From Aliishimia sp965656085 (GTDB lineage Bacteria > Pseudomonadota > Alphaproteobacteria > Rhodobacterales > Rhodobacteraceae), in assembly GCA_965656085.1 (NCBI GenBank), contig CBFHJA010000017.1, positions 1 to 64,000 of the forward strand: a stretch of DNA of 64,000 nt, read 5' to 3'. The position numbers and the translations under genes were made by a program. Each line of letters begins with the position of its first letter. Position 1 is the first letter of the stretch. The notes under the pieces are model-generated. The model searched no databases. It had not been told where the DNA came from and worked only from the letters and a program-made list of their open reading frames with translations. This document shows positions 16,999 through 25,990 of this stretch, piece by piece.

Positions 16999-17781
16999 TC
17001 AGCTTTCCTTACCCTTGATCGGGGCCCAGATGCGCTTGTTCGTGAGGTAGAGCAGCACCGACAGGATGGTCAGGAAGACCACGCCGACAAAGCCAGCTTG
17101 CTGGCGTGCCATCATCTTGGGCTCGGCGGTCCACATGAGGAAGGCAGAGATATCTTGGGAGATGGAGGACAGGTCATTTGGACTACCGTCCGCAAACTCG
17201 ACATCTTCGCCCCAGAGCGGCGGTGCCATTGCGATCCAGCCACCCGGGAATGTCTTGTTCTCGTAGAGCGTCACGCCCGCTTCCACCTTCTCCTCGCCGG
17301 TGTAGTTGGTCAGGAGCGAGTAGATATATTCCGGACCGCCCATACCCTTGAAGAGCTGGTTGATACCGGTGCCGTAGGGGCCATGGAAACCCGCGCGGGC
17401 CTTTGCCATCAGGCTCAGGTCCGGCGCATTTTCAAGGTTGGAGCCCGGAAAATGGTCGCTGGGCTTGGCTTCGCGGAAGTCATCGAGTTCTTCGTCATAG
17501 ACTTCGAACTGTGCCGCGTAGGCGCGTACCTGATCTTCGGGCAGCCCGACACCATCCTCGTCTGCTAGCGTGCGCAGCGGCACGTATTGCAGGCCATGGC
17601 AAGCAGAGCAGACCTCGGTGTAGGCCTGAAGGCCACGTTGCAACTGGTTCTGGTCAAAGGTGCCGAACGGTCCCTCGAAGGAGAATTCGACATCCGTGAC
17701 GTAGCCTGCGCCACCCGCCGCAAAGGCGGAGGACGCGAGGCCAAGAGCCAGACCCGTGGCAAGTGTGAGTTTCTTCAACAT
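16999..17781 (-). CDS. petC: Cytochrome c1 of the bc1 complex
   Basis: This is the membrane-anchored c-type heme subunit passing electrons from the Rieske protein to soluble cytochrome c. The 260-residue precursor starts MLKKLTLATG and has a cleavable signal peptide ending near AFA. It has the heme motif CSACH, a probable axial Met in GGWIAMAPPLW, and one C-terminal membrane helix. The ATG at 17781 is preceded by AAGGAAACGG. It is third in petABC, 13 nt after petB. Confidence 0.96.
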   Translation of the reverse strand: MLKKLTLATGLALGLASSAFAAGGAGYVTDVEFSFEGPFGTFDQNQLQRGLQAYTEVCSACHGLQYVPLRTLADEDGVGLPEDQVRAYAAQFEVYDEELDDFREAKPSDHFPGSNLENAPDLSLMAKARAGFHGPYGTGINQLFKGMGGPEYIYSLLTNYTGEEKVEAGVTLYENKTFPGGWIAMAPPLWGEDVEFADGSPNDLSSISQDISAFLMWTAEPKMMARQQAGFVGVVFLTILSVLLYLTNKRIWAPIKGKES

Positions 17782-17794
17782 TGGGTCCGTTTCC

Positions 17795-19144
17795 TTATTC
17801 TGCAGGTTGCTGCGCTGCTGCATCCGCAGAGCCGCCAGCGGCTTTCGGATAATGTGCAGCGAAGTCTTCTTCGATGGTTTCCGGCTGCGGATCGGGCTTC
17901 TCGATCACGCCGAGCAACGGCAGGATCACGAGGAAGTAGGCGAACCAGTAGACCGAACCGATCAGCGCGATGATCGGGTAGATACCTTCTGCCGGCATCG
18001 CGCCCACCCACATCAGAACGAAGAAGTTCACGACGAAGACCCAGAACCAGATCTTGAACTGCGGACGGTAGCGACCGGAGCGGACCGACGACGTGTCGAG
18101 CCACGGGGCCAGCGCCATCACGACAATCGCACCGAACATCGCCAGAACACCGAAGAACTTCGCGTCGATGATGCCACCGGTGATGAAGGAGGCAAATTGC
18201 ACCGCCCAGACCGTGTCGTCAAAGGCCCGCAGGATCGCGTAGAACGGCAAGAAGTACCATTCCGGAACGATGTGCGCCGGGGTCACGAGCGCGTTCGCTT
18301 CGATGTAGTTGTCCGGGTGGCCGAGGTAGTTTGGCATAAACCCGGTGATCGCGAAGAACACCACGAGGATGATCCCGAGCGCGAACAGGTCCTTGATCAC
18401 GAAGTAAGGCCAGAACGGCACGGTGTCTTTCGCTGCGTCTTCCTTGGAGGTGCGGCGCACTTCGACACCGGTCGGGTTGTTGTTGCCCGTGGTGTGGAAC
18501 GCCCAGATGTGCAGCGCAACGAGCGCGGCGATCACGAAGGGCAGCAGGTAGTGCAACGAGAAGAAGCGTGTCAGTGTCGCGTTATCCACAGCGGGCCCAC
18601 CGAGAAGCCATGTCTGCAGCGCATCACCGATGAACGGAATGGCGCCGAAGAGGCCGGTGATCACGGTCGCGCCCCAGAAGGACATCTGACCCCAAGGCAG
18701 AACGTAGCCCATGAACGCGGTGCCCATCATCAGCAGATAGATGAGCATGCCGAGGATCCATGTCACCTCGCGCGGCGCCTTGTAGGAGCCATAGTAGAGG
18801 CCGCGCAGGATATGCGCATAGACCGCCACGAAGAACAGCGAGGCACCGTTCATGTGCAGGTAGCGGATGAAGTGACCGCCTTCGACGTTGCGCATGATGT
18901 GCTCGATCGACGCAAAGGCGTGGTCCACATGCGGGGTGTAGTGCATCACCAGAACGATGCCGGTGATGATCTGCAACGCAAGGCAGAATGTCAGGACGAT
19001 GCCCCAGATCCACATCCAGTTGAGGTTCTTGGGTGTGGGGATCATCAATGTGTCGTACATCAAGCCAACGATGGGCAGGCGGCTGTGAAGCCACTTTTCG
19101 CCACCCGTCTTCGGCTCGTAATGGTCGTGCGGAATTCCGGCCAT
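17795..19144 (-). CDS. petB: Cytochrome b of the bc1 complex
   Basis: The 449-residue integral membrane subunit carries the two b hemes and the quinol and quinone sites. Eight membrane helices are expected. The heme-binding His residues lie in GGHFIRYLHMNGAS and LHYLLPFVIAALVALHIWAFH, and the PEWYFLPFYAILRA motif marks the quinol-oxidising site. AAGGAAGG precedes the ATG. A long minus-free reading frame on the opposite strand is only its shadow. Confidence 0.97.
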   Translation of the reverse strand: MAGIPHDHYEPKTGGEKWLHSRLPIVGLMYDTLMIPTPKNLNWMWIWGIVLTFCLALQIITGIVLVMHYTPHVDHAFASIEHIMRNVEGGHFIRYLHMNGASLFFVAVYAHILRGLYYGSYKAPREVTWILGMLIYLLMMGTAFMGYVLPWGQMSFWGATVITGLFGAIPFIGDALQTWLLGGPAVDNATLTRFFSLHYLLPFVIAALVALHIWAFHTTGNNNPTGVEVRRTSKEDAAKDTVPFWPYFVIKDLFALGIILVVFFAITGFMPNYLGHPDNYIEANALVTPAHIVPEWYFLPFYAILRAFDDTVWAVQFASFITGGIIDAKFFGVLAMFGAIVVMALAPWLDTSSVRSGRYRPQFKIWFWVFVVNFFVLMWVGAMPAEGIYPIIALIGSVYWFAYFLVILPLLGVIEKPDPQPETIEEDFAAHYPKAAGGSADAAAQQPAE

Positions 19145-19162
19145 GTTAGTCTTCCTTCCTTC

Positions 19163-19738
19163 TTAACCGAGTAGAATTGTGGTTTCTTCAACGAACTCTG
19201 CGACCGGGATCGGCAGGTTCTCGGGGGCAGGACCTTTGCGGATCCGGCCGGATTGATCGTAGTGCGAGCCGTGGCAGGGGCAGAACCACCCGTTGAAGTC
19301 GCCTGCATCGCCCAGGGGCACACAGCCGAGGTGGGTGCACACGCCCTGCATCACGAGCCATTCGCCAGTGTTCTCACCGTTGAAATCGGCCAGTGTGCGG
19401 TTGGCGTCGTCGCCGGGTGTGCCGTCTGGCAGATTGGCATTGCGCGCCTCGTCATCGATCAGGTCGCCCAGATCGACGTCGCGGGACGCAGCGATTTCCT
19501 CTTCCGTGCGGCGCCGGACGAAAATCGGCTTGCCGAGGAACAGCACGGTCAATTGGGTGCCGGGCTCGACACCCGACACATCCACGCGGATCGAGCTAAG
19601 AGCGCGCACATCGGCGGAGGGGTTCATCTGGTTGACAAGCGGCCATACCGCAGCCCCGACAGTGACCGCGCCCGCACCAGCAGTGGCATAATACAGGAAA
19701 TCCCTGCGGGTATCTTCGTGTTCTTCGACGTTAGACAC
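19163..19738 (-). CDS. petA: Rieske iron-sulfur subunit of the bc1 complex
   Basis: This 191-residue protein has an N-terminal Tat-type region (DTRRDFLYYATAGAGAV) that also serves as membrane anchor. The 2Fe-2S ligands are in CTHLGC and CPCHGSHYDQSG. The start is the GTG at 19738, which has GGAG 7 nt upstream and gives VSNVEEHEDTRRDF. An ATG-like start 96 nt further out would add an implausible N-terminus. It is first gene of the petABC operon. Confidence 0.95.
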   Translation of the reverse strand: MSNVEEHEDTRRDFLYYATAGAGAVTVGAAVWPLVNQMNPSADVRALSSIRVDVSGVEPGTQLTVLFLGKPIFVRRRTEEEIAASRDVDLGDLIDDEARNANLPDGTPGDDANRTLADFNGENTGEWLVMQGVCTHLGCVPLGDAGDFNGWFCPCHGSHYDQSGRIRKGPAPENLPIPVAEFVEETTILLG

Positions 19739-20025
19739 GCGTTTTCTCCATTCCAGGGGGCCGAGGTTTGACAGGCACAGATGCCGCCTCGCGTTGACCC
19801 AATACACGGCGAAACCACTCTTACGAGCGGCCAATTGAGCCGGTATTTAGCGGGGGGGTGGGGAGTCGTCCAGTGATCAGCATGGTCACGACGTCGCAGG
19901 TGCGACAGCCAGTCGCAGAATATGTCGGCCCCTGCTGACACTCTTGGCGGTTTTTCCGCATATGGCCGGGGCTTGGCCCCGATCGGAGAACCGGGCGCGC
20001 CCCACTCACTCCGGATCTCGCGAAG

Positions 20026-20631
20026 TCACTCCGGGCGCGTGCGTTGCATCGACTCGCGCTCGGCGAATTGTTTGTACCATGCCGCCAGCGCATCGCAGTC
20101 CTTGCGCCACCCGCGCGCATCATGACGGAAATCGAGATAGCCAAGCGCGCAGGCCACGGAGATCTGCCCGATGTCGAGCGGGCCATGCAGATGGCTCATC
20201 CAGCGGTCGTTCAGCGCCCGGCAGGCCGCGCCGATCTTGCCCCACTGCGCATCGAGCCAGCCATCCCACTGCTTGTCCTCTGGCCGCATCCGCAGCTCAT
20301 AGGACATCGCCACGCCCGCATCCATGATGCCATCCGCCGTGGCCTCCAATGTCAGCGTTTCCCACTTGCGCGGGCCGGTCTCGTAGAGCGCACCGCCCGC
20401 CCGCGCGTCGAGAAAGCGCGTGATCACCCGGCTGTCATACAGCGTCGCGCCGTCGCTCCGCTCCAGCGCCGGGATCTTGCGCAGCGGGTTGGCCGCGCTC
20501 AGCGAGGCTTCAGGCGTGAGCGGTGTGGTGGCAATGGTGTGCAACTCCACATCCTCCGCTTGCCCGGTTTCATGCAGCAAAACCAGAACTTTGCGCGCAA
20601 AGGGCGATGGCCCGGCGTGATAGAGTTTCAT
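20026..20631 (-). CDS. Glutathione S-transferase family protein
   Basis: The 201-residue protein has the thioredoxin-like N-terminal domain of GSTs: MKLYHAGPSPFARKV, then NPLRKIPALE with the cis-Pro loop, and LYDSRVITRFLD. An all-helical C-terminal domain follows. The Ser in PSPFARK is the likely glutathione-activating residue. GGGAGGAG precedes the start. The substrate is not evident. The 287-bp gap to petA holds the petA promoter region and a small CGGGGC/GCCCCG hairpin (19967-19981) that may follow this gene. Confidence 0.9.
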   Translation of the reverse strand: MKLYHAGPSPFARKVLVLLHETGQAEDVELHTIATTPLTPEASLSAANPLRKIPALERSDGATLYDSRVITRFLDARAGGALYETGPRKWETLTLEATADGIMDAGVAMSYELRMRPEDKQWDGWLDAQWGKIGAACRALNDRWMSHLHGPLDIGQISVACALGYLDFRHDARGWRKDCDALAAWYKQFAERESMQRTRPE

Positions 20632-20658
20632 GGATGTCTCCTCCCGTTTGACGGCACA

Positions 20659-21267
20659 CTAGGGCTGGCGCATATGCGCCGCAAGGGCTTCCAGCCCCGC
20701 GCCGATCCCGTCTTCAGCCACCTTGCCCGCCGCCCGCATCCGCACCGCGTCCGGTTTGTTCTGGTTCAGCTTCCACGTCCCGTCCACCGCGTCGATCTGC
20801 ATCCGGGCCGGCACGATGGCGCGCATCATCTTTTCCATCACCCCCTCGGACATCTTATCCGTGGTCCATGGGGTCTTGGGCGCGAGTTGGTCCTCGAAAT
20901 GCGCCGACTGGCGGTCCAGCAAATCGCGCAATTCGTCCTGTGGGCGTAGCTCCAGCGGCCCGCGCAGATGCACCGCGATGTAGTTCCACGTCGGCACCTG
21001 ATCGGCGGTCTCATACCAGTCGGGAGAGATGTAGCTGTCCGGCCCGATCACCGCGAGGCACGCCGGCTGCGGCGTTGCCAGCGCGCGCGCAATCGGGTTG
21101 GAGCGCACCAGATGCAGCCCGATCCGGCCGCCCTCGATCAGGAACGGTACGTGGCTGACGAGCGGTCCCTCCGGGCCATTGATCGTCAGAACGCCAAAGG
21201 ACCGCGCAGCGGCAAAGGCGATATTCGCCTGCGCGTCTTGGGTGTGGAACACGGGATTGGGATGCAT
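20659..21267 (-). CDS. PaiB-like FMN-binding protein
   Basis: At 202 residues it matches the PaiB family (FMN-binding split-barrel proteins, first named as negative regulators of protease and sporulation genes in Bacillus). Family features are the N-terminal MHPNPVFHTQD, SHVPFL, the segment SPDWYETADQVPTWNYIAVH, and the helix near KMSEGVMEKMMRAIV. Its function in this lineage is unknown. It lies 27 bp upstream of the GST and may be cotranscribed, and it is divergent from the ribH2 riboswitch. Confidence 0.85.
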   Translation of the reverse strand: MHPNPVFHTQDAQANIAFAAARSFGVLTINGPEGPLVSHVPFLIEGGRIGLHLVRSNPIARALATPQPACLAVIGPDSYISPDWYETADQVPTWNYIAVHLRGPLELRPQDELRDLLDRQSAHFEDQLAPKTPWTTDKMSEGVMEKMMRAIVPARMQIDAVDGTWKLNQNKPDAVRMRAAGKVAEDGIGAGLEALAAHMRQP

Positions 21268-21332
21268 GGAAACGCTCCGTCACAGGATGCGCGGATGCTT
21301 GCCCGCCGGCACCGGGTTTGACAAGGTGGCAC

Positions 21333-21473
21333 TGTTCTCAGGGCGGGGTGGAAGTCCCCACCGGTGGTATTTGTTTCGCGAAACAAGAGCCCACGAGCGC
21401 CCCGGCTCCGGTCGGGGGTCAGCAGATCAGGTGCGAGGCCTGAGCCGACGGTCATAGTCCGGATGAAAGAGAA
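21333..21473 (+). promoter_or_regulatory. FMN riboswitch (RFN element)
   Basis: The conserved RFN blocks appear in order: TCTCAGGGCGGGGTGGAAG, CCCCACCGG, AGAGCCC-ACGAGCGC, GGTCAGCAGATC with GGTGCGAGGCC, GAGCCGACGGTCATAGTCCG and GGATGAAAGAGA. All six helices can form. It ends about 80 nt before the ribH2 ATG, so FMN is expected to repress expression. Confidence 0.96.
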
Positions 21474-21556
21474 CGTTGCCTCGCACGTGCCTGTCGGCGT
21501 GGGCGTGGTGCGTTTTGCCTTGGGTGACGTGTTGGAGCCAAAAGGAGAAAAACGCT

Positions 21557-22000
21557 ATGACACACACCCGTTTCGCATTCGTCAAAGCTGGCTGGCATGC
21601 CGAGATCGTGGATCAGGCTTTGGAGGGCTTTACCCAGATCATCCCCACCGCACAGGTCGATGTGTTCGACGTGCCCGGCGCGTTCGAGCTGCCGCTTCTG
21701 GCCCGTGATCTGGCACAGACCGGGCGCTATGAGGCCGTGGCCTGCGCCGCGTTAGTGGTCGATGGTGGCATCTACCGCCATGACTTCGTCGCGCAGGCGG
21801 TGGTCGATGGGCTGATGCGCGCCGGGCTCGACACTGGAGTGCCGGTCCTGTCGGTCTCGCTGACACCGCACCAGTTTCAGGAGACCCCGCACCATATCGG
21901 CATCTACAAGGCGCATTTCGTGCAAAAGGGCCGGGAGGCGGCAGAGGCGGCACTTGGGGTCATCCGTGCCCGCGCGGCACTACAGCAAGCGGCTGCCTAG
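21557..22000 (+). CDS. ribH2: 6,7-dimethyl-8-ribityllumazine synthase, type II
   Basis: Lumazine synthase condenses a ribityl-aminouracil with dihydroxybutanone phosphate in riboflavin synthesis. This 147-residue form begins MTHTRFAFVKAGWHAEIVD and has VPGAFELPLLARDLA and VVDGGIYRHDFVAQAV. It is of the RibH2 type known from Brucella and rhizobia rather than the usual RibH. AAAGGAG precedes the ATG at 21557. It is a lone gene behind an FMN riboswitch. Its end overlaps the convergent thiQ end by 21 bp. Confidence 0.92.
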   Translation: MTHTRFAFVKAGWHAEIVDQALEGFTQIIPTAQVDVFDVPGAFELPLLARDLAQTGRYEAVACAALVVDGGIYRHDFVAQAVVDGLMRAGLDTGVPVLSVSLTPHQFQETPHHIGIYKAHFVQKGREAAEAALGVIRARAALQQAAA

Positions 22001-22681
22001 ATAGGCGCTGAGCGCGGGCGGCGGGTCGGCCAGAAGGTCCTCGACCGGAACCGGCGCGGCCGCCACACCGCCGCTCACAAACACGGCCTGTCCGCCCAAG
22101 CGGCGGGCATCGCCGATGTCATGCGTTACCATGAGCAGCGTCGCGCCAAGCCGCGCCGCAACCTCCCGCACGAGCCCCAGCATCTCGGCGCGCAACGCCG
22201 GGCCGAGCGCCGCGAAGGGCTCGTCGAGCAGGATGATCGGCCGGGCCTGCACCAGCACCCGCGCGAGCGCCGCCCGGCTTTGTTGCCCACCCGAAAGCGC
22301 ACCGGGCTTGCGCTCCGCGTAGCCCTCCAGCCCGACATCAGCGAGCGCCTTTTCGATGCGAGCGCGATCATCCGCAGTGATGCGCAAAGAAGGTTTGATC
22401 CCCAGCGCCACGTTCTGCGCCACGGTCAGATGCGGGAAAAGGTTGTGGTCCTGAAACAGCATCGCAATCGGGCGCGCACCCGGGCTCTCCGGCAAGGGTG
22501 CGCTGTTCATAAGCACTGCGCCCGACACGCAAGACACGAACCCGGCGATGCCCGCGAGCAGGGTGGATTTACCGGCACCAGACGGGCCGATGACCGACGT
22601 GCAACTATCGGGGCCAAGCGCCCAATCGGCGCGCAGCTCGAAGCCTTCCTGCGCAAATACGGCCCCGTTCAACTCAAGCAT
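21980..22681 (-). CDS. thiQ: Thiamine ABC transporter ATPase ThiQ
   Basis: The 233-residue ATPase has Walker A (GPSGAGKST), the Q-loop (LFQDHNLFPHLTV), the signature LSGGQQSRAALAR, and Walker B (IILLDEPFAALGP) with the His switch in VTHDIGDA. Operon context behind thiB and thiP and the upstream TPP riboswitch identify it as ThiQ. The start at 22681 overlaps thiP by 8 bp. Confidence 0.93.
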   Translation of the reverse strand: MLELNGAVFAQEGFELRADWALGPDSCTSVIGPSGAGKSTLLAGIAGFVSCVSGAVLMNSAPLPESPGARPIAMLFQDHNLFPHLTVAQNVALGIKPSLRITADDRARIEKALADVGLEGYAERKPGALSGGQQSRAALARVLVQARPIILLDEPFAALGPALRAEMLGLVREVAARLGATLLMVTHDIGDARRLGGQAVFVSGGVAAAPVPVEDLLADPPPALSAYLGSRLL

Positions 22682-24203
22682 TGCGCCGCCCCCACAGATC
22701 AAACAGCCCGAAGAGCAGGAAACTCAGCGCCGTCAGCACCAGCGCCGCACCTTCCGCGTGATCGGTCCGGTACGCCGCCCTGAGCTGCTCGATGGCGAGC
22801 GGCAAAGTGGCGCGGTCCTGATCGGCAAAGAGCGCAATCACGCCCAGATCGCCCATCGACAGCGCCGCACCGAGCCCCAATGCGAAGCCAAGCGGCGCAC
22901 GCAGGCGCGGCAAGAGCACGATCCACCACAACCGCCATCCGGTCAGGCCCAGACTGGCCGACAGTCGGGCAAAATCGCGCAAGGCCTCGCGCAGACCGGG
23001 GACGAGAATACGCAAGGCAAAGGGCAGCGCCATGATCGCATTGACCCCTGCCGTGATTGCCAGCGCCAGATCGGCGGGATTGGCGAAGGGGTAGATCAGA
23101 ATGAACAGCCCCGTGCCGATCATCAATGGTGAGGTCGCCATGCCCAGAAGCCCAACGGCCTCCACCCCGCCGTAGCGCACCGCAAGCGCCGCAAGCGGCA
23201 CCGCAAGGCCCATCAGCAAAGCAGCACTGGCAAGCGCAACGCAAACAGAGCGGAGTGCGGCCTCCCAGACCATCGGCGGCAGCCCCGCCACGGCTGGCAG
23301 ACCCGCGCCGAGAATGCTCAGCATCGGAGTGAGCAGGAACAGCACGCCCGCCGCGATGATCCACGCATCGAGTGGTGAGCGATCCCATCGCTGCGGGACG
23401 CGGCCCAGACCCGGGCCGCCTCCTGTCAGCGGAAGGATGCGGAACAGGGCAAGGCAGGCGGTGAGCGCGAGCGCCATCTGGATCACCGACAACAGCGCCG
23501 CGCGGGCAAGGTCGAAATCGAACCGGAACGCTTGGTAGATCGCAAGCTCAATCGTCGTGGCGCGCGGCCCGCCGCCGAGCAGAAGCGCCACGGCGAAGGA
23601 GGTCAGGCACAGAACGAAGATCAGCCCCGCCGCGCCCGGCACGATCCTGCGCAGCATCGGCGCTTCGATGTGGCGGAAAAGATCGGGGCGGGTGAAGCCA
23701 AGCTGCGCGGCGAGGCGGAACTGTTCGGCGGGAATGTCTTGCCAGCCTTGCAGGATCAGCCGTGTCGCGAGCGGCAGGTTGAAGAACACATGCGCCAGAA
23801 CAACGCCGTGAAACCCGTAGATCGACACCTCCGGCAGCCCTGCGGTGGCCAGCGCAGCGTTCAGCCAGCCGCTGCGCCCGAAGATCGTCAGCAGGCCGAT
23901 TACCGCGACGATCACCGGCAGCAGGAAGGGTGCCCCGAGCAGCAGGATCACCCAGCGGCGCCCGGGAAAATCATTGCGCGACAAGGCTTTGGCGAGGGGG
24001 ATGGCAAAGAGGACACTGAGCACGGCGGACAGAGTCGCCTGGCTGAGGGTGAAGCGGATCGCGGCCCAGTCCGCCGCGCCCAGACCGCGCCCGGCCTCCG
24101 CGCGCCAGAGCACAGCCGCGAGTGCACAGAGGATGACCGCCGCCACGAGGGCAGCGGCCAGAATGCCGGGGGTCCGGCTTATTGCGAGAGCGCGTTGCGC
24201 CAT
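22674..24203 (-). CDS. thiP: Thiamine ABC transporter permease ThiP
   Basis: The 509-residue inner-membrane protein is a fused two-domain permease of the Fe3+/thiamine type, with about twelve predicted membrane helices. Two EAA-like loops are visible, one near RLAAQLGFTRPDLFRHIEAP and one near RLSASLGLTGWRLWWIVLLP. It forms the channel for thiamine, TPP or thiamine monophosphate delivered by ThiB. Its start lies inside the thiB end (25-bp overlap). Confidence 0.93.
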   Translation of the reverse strand: MAQRALAISRTPGILAAALVAAVILCALAAVLWRAEAGRGLGAADWAAIRFTLSQATLSAVLSVLFAIPLAKALSRNDFPGRRWVILLLGAPFLLPVIVAVIGLLTIFGRSGWLNAALATAGLPEVSIYGFHGVVLAHVFFNLPLATRLILQGWQDIPAEQFRLAAQLGFTRPDLFRHIEAPMLRRIVPGAAGLIFVLCLTSFAVALLLGGGPRATTIELAIYQAFRFDFDLARAALLSVIQMALALTACLALFRILPLTGGGPGLGRVPQRWDRSPLDAWIIAAGVLFLLTPMLSILGAGLPAVAGLPPMVWEAALRSVCVALASAALLMGLAVPLAALAVRYGGVEAVGLLGMATSPLMIGTGLFILIYPFANPADLALAITAGVNAIMALPFALRILVPGLREALRDFARLSASLGLTGWRLWWIVLLPRLRAPLGFALGLGAALSMGDLGVIALFADQDRATLPLAIEQLRAAYRTDHAEGAALVLTALSFLLFGLFDLWGRRNA

Positions 24204-25156
24204 TCCTCAAGCGCGGCATCGCGCATCGCGGCGGCGTCCTCTGGGGAGAGCAGAAGGGATTTTTCCGGCTGCATGGGCGGCACGAACCCCTCTGGCAAAC
24301 CGCCTGCCGGGGTGACTGCCGGGAACATCCAATTGGTGGTCGGGATCACCGATTGGAACGCGTCCGACACCATGAATTGCAGGAATTGATCGGCCAGCTC
24401 CGGCTGGTCGGTCGCGGCGAGTTTCCCGGCCACTTCGACCTGCATGTAGTGGCCCTCGTCGAAGAGCGCGAAGGTCTTGCTGTCGTCCTCCTCGGCGATG
24501 CGGTGATAGGCGGGCGAGGTGGTGTAGCTGAGGACCGCGTCGGCCTCACCTTCGAGGAACAGCCCATAGGCTTCGGACCAGCCTTTGGTGACGGTCAGCA
24601 CGTTGTCCGACAGCGCCTCCCAGATCGCCGGGGCCTCGTCGCCATAGGCCGCTTTGACCCACATCAGCAGGCCCAGACCGGGGGTCGAAGAGCGCGGGTC
24701 CTGAATGACGACCTTCATGTCCGAGGCCGCCAATTCCTTGAAACTGCTTGGCAAATCATCTGACTTATTGGTCACGAAGGCGAAATGCCCCCAGTCGAAC
24801 GGCACGAAATTCGCGTCGGTCCACGCGATGGGCAGATCGTATTCGGCGCTCACAGCATGGGGCGCGAAGAGGCCTGTGGCGGTGGCGGCGGCGGTGAGGT
24901 TGGTGTCGAGGCCGAGGACGATGTCGGCGTCCGAGCGCGCGCCTTCGAGGCGGATGCGGGCGAGCAGCGAGGCACCGTCGCCAGCCGCCACGAATTGCAG
25001 ATCGCAGCCGCAGACCTCTTCGAAGGCGGTCTCGATCGCGGGACCCGGGCCCCAATCGGTGACGAAACTGTCATAGGTGTAGACGGTGAGAACGGGGGTG
25101 TCTGCAAAGGCCGCTGTGGATACGAGCAGGCCAGCAGCGAGGACGGGATACTTCAT
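24179..25156 (-). CDS. thiB: Thiamine-binding periplasmic protein ThiB
   Basis: The 325-residue precursor has a short signal peptide ending AFA and then the ThiB opening VLTVYTYDSFVTDWGPGPAI. It has the family segments SDADIVLGLDTNL and PSSFKELA. It captures thiamine or its phosphates in the periplasm for ThiPQ. GGAGACA precedes the ATG. The TPP riboswitch lies immediately upstream. Confidence 0.94.
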   Translation of the reverse strand: MKYPVLAAGLLVSTAAFADTPVLTVYTYDSFVTDWGPGPAIETAFEEVCGCDLQFVAAGDGASLLARIRLEGARSDADIVLGLDTNLTAAATATGLFAPHAVSAEYDLPIAWTDANFVPFDWGHFAFVTNKSDDLPSSFKELAASDMKVVIQDPRSSTPGLGLLMWVKAAYGDEAPAIWEALSDNVLTVTKGWSEAYGLFLEGEADAVLSYTTSPAYHRIAEEDDSKTFALFDEGHYMQVEVAGKLAATDQPELADQFLQFMVSDAFQSVIPTTNWMFPAVTPAGGLPEGFVPPMQPEKSLLLSPEDAAAMRDAALEEWRNALSQ

Positions 25157-25205
25157 CTTGTGTCTCCATAGCTGGCGGATGGACAGATATGGAGTGAGAT
25201 CCAGA

Positions 25206-25299
25206 CCTTCCCTCCGCCGGTGTTAACCGGTTCAGGTTCAACGGGTCCGCCGATATGGCATCTCAGCACAGGTTCTGCCCCTGTGCCCCCCGAGGTACG
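25206..25299 (-). promoter_or_regulatory. TPP riboswitch (THI element)
   Basis: On the minus strand the THI-box blocks are clear: CTCGGGGGGC, CTGAGATG, CGGACCCGTTGAACCTGAAC, CCGGTTAACACCGGCGGAGG and GAAGG. It precedes thiB by about 50 nt. Binding of thiamine pyrophosphate should reduce thiBPQ expression. Confidence 0.95.
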
Positions 25300-25395
25300 A
25301 ATGAGTCTAGAGCGCATCAGGGGCCGGGGCAAGGGAAGAAGGTTAACGGGGCGTGCGCACGCAACAGCGCGAAACGCTGAAATCCCCCGAAAACC

Positions 25396-25537
25396 GGGTT
25401 AACGCCTTAGAAACAAGGTACATACGGCGTATGGCTGAGCGTATGGCTCCGCGTATGGCACTTGTATGGCTCGTTTTCGATTCGTTCGTAGGTTAATGGG
25501 GCGTACGGTGGGGCGGCATTAACCTCTGTGGCAGGCC
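25396..25537 (+). repeat. Dispersed intergenic element, copy A
   Basis: This segment aligns along its length with 59720-59862. Shared blocks are GGTTAACGCC, AAACAAGGTACATAC, three phased copies of (C)GTATGGC at 25428, 25440 and 25452 (plus a fourth at 25463), CGTACGGTGGG and TTAACCT. The ends form an inverted repeat (GGTTAACGC against GCATTAACC). No coding signal is convincing. Confidence 0.75.
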
Positions 25538-25596
25538 GGCTGGCCAAGAGCCGGGCGGCATGGCATCTTCCCGAAACACAGGAGCAGGGGCCGCAT

Positions 25597-25899
25597 ATGA
25601 TCACTGAGATCGTTACCTTTGAAATACCCGACAGCATGGCGCGCGAGGAGGTCATCGCGCTTTTCGAGCAGAGCGCCGAGATCTGGCGTGCCGATACCAA
25701 GCTGCATCGCAAGAATTACCTCTATGACCCGGAGGCCGGGATCGCGGGCGGTGTCTATACATGGGACAGCGTCGCTGACGCCAAAGCGGCGCATGGGGAG
25801 GCATTTCACGCCCGCGTTGCGGAGACGTTCGGCAGTACCCCGCGATTTCAGTATTTTGAAACCCCGGTCGTGGTTCAGAACAGGCCTGCAGAGGGGTAG
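25597..25899 (+). CDS. YdhR-like putative monooxygenase (dimeric alpha-beta barrel)
   Basis: The 100-residue protein starts MITEIVTFEIPDSMAREEVI at 25597, after GGAGCAGGGG. The pattern strand, helix, LHRKNYLYDPEAGIAGGVYTWDS, then the terminal RFQYFETPVVV resembles the YdhR/ABM ferredoxin-like fold, where small cofactor-free or heme-binding oxygenases are found. Activity is not shown by the sequence. It stands alone between the repeat element and aroC. Confidence 0.7.
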   Translation: MITEIVTFEIPDSMAREEVIALFEQSAEIWRADTKLHRKNYLYDPEAGIAGGVYTWDSVADAKAAHGEAFHARVAETFGSTPRFQYFETPVVVQNRPAEG

Positions 25900-25990
25900 C
25901 ACCCCGACCAGCATGATCGCAGGGCGTTAGACCTTGGCATCTTCGAACGGGCCAAGTATGCCCTGCCGCGTCACAGCCGGAGCCTGCGCC

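Noticed and set aside
17756..19174. Rightward 472-codon open frame opposite petB
   Set aside because: Shadow of cytochrome b, rich in His/Arg/Asp from antisense membrane codons; no family similarity.
25430..25497. Small frame MAERMAPRMALVWL within the repeat element, with a similar frame in the second copy
   Set aside because: The 12-bp unit keeps frame by chance of its length; the two frames diverge after ten codons and have no clear ribosome site. Kept as a DNA repeat.
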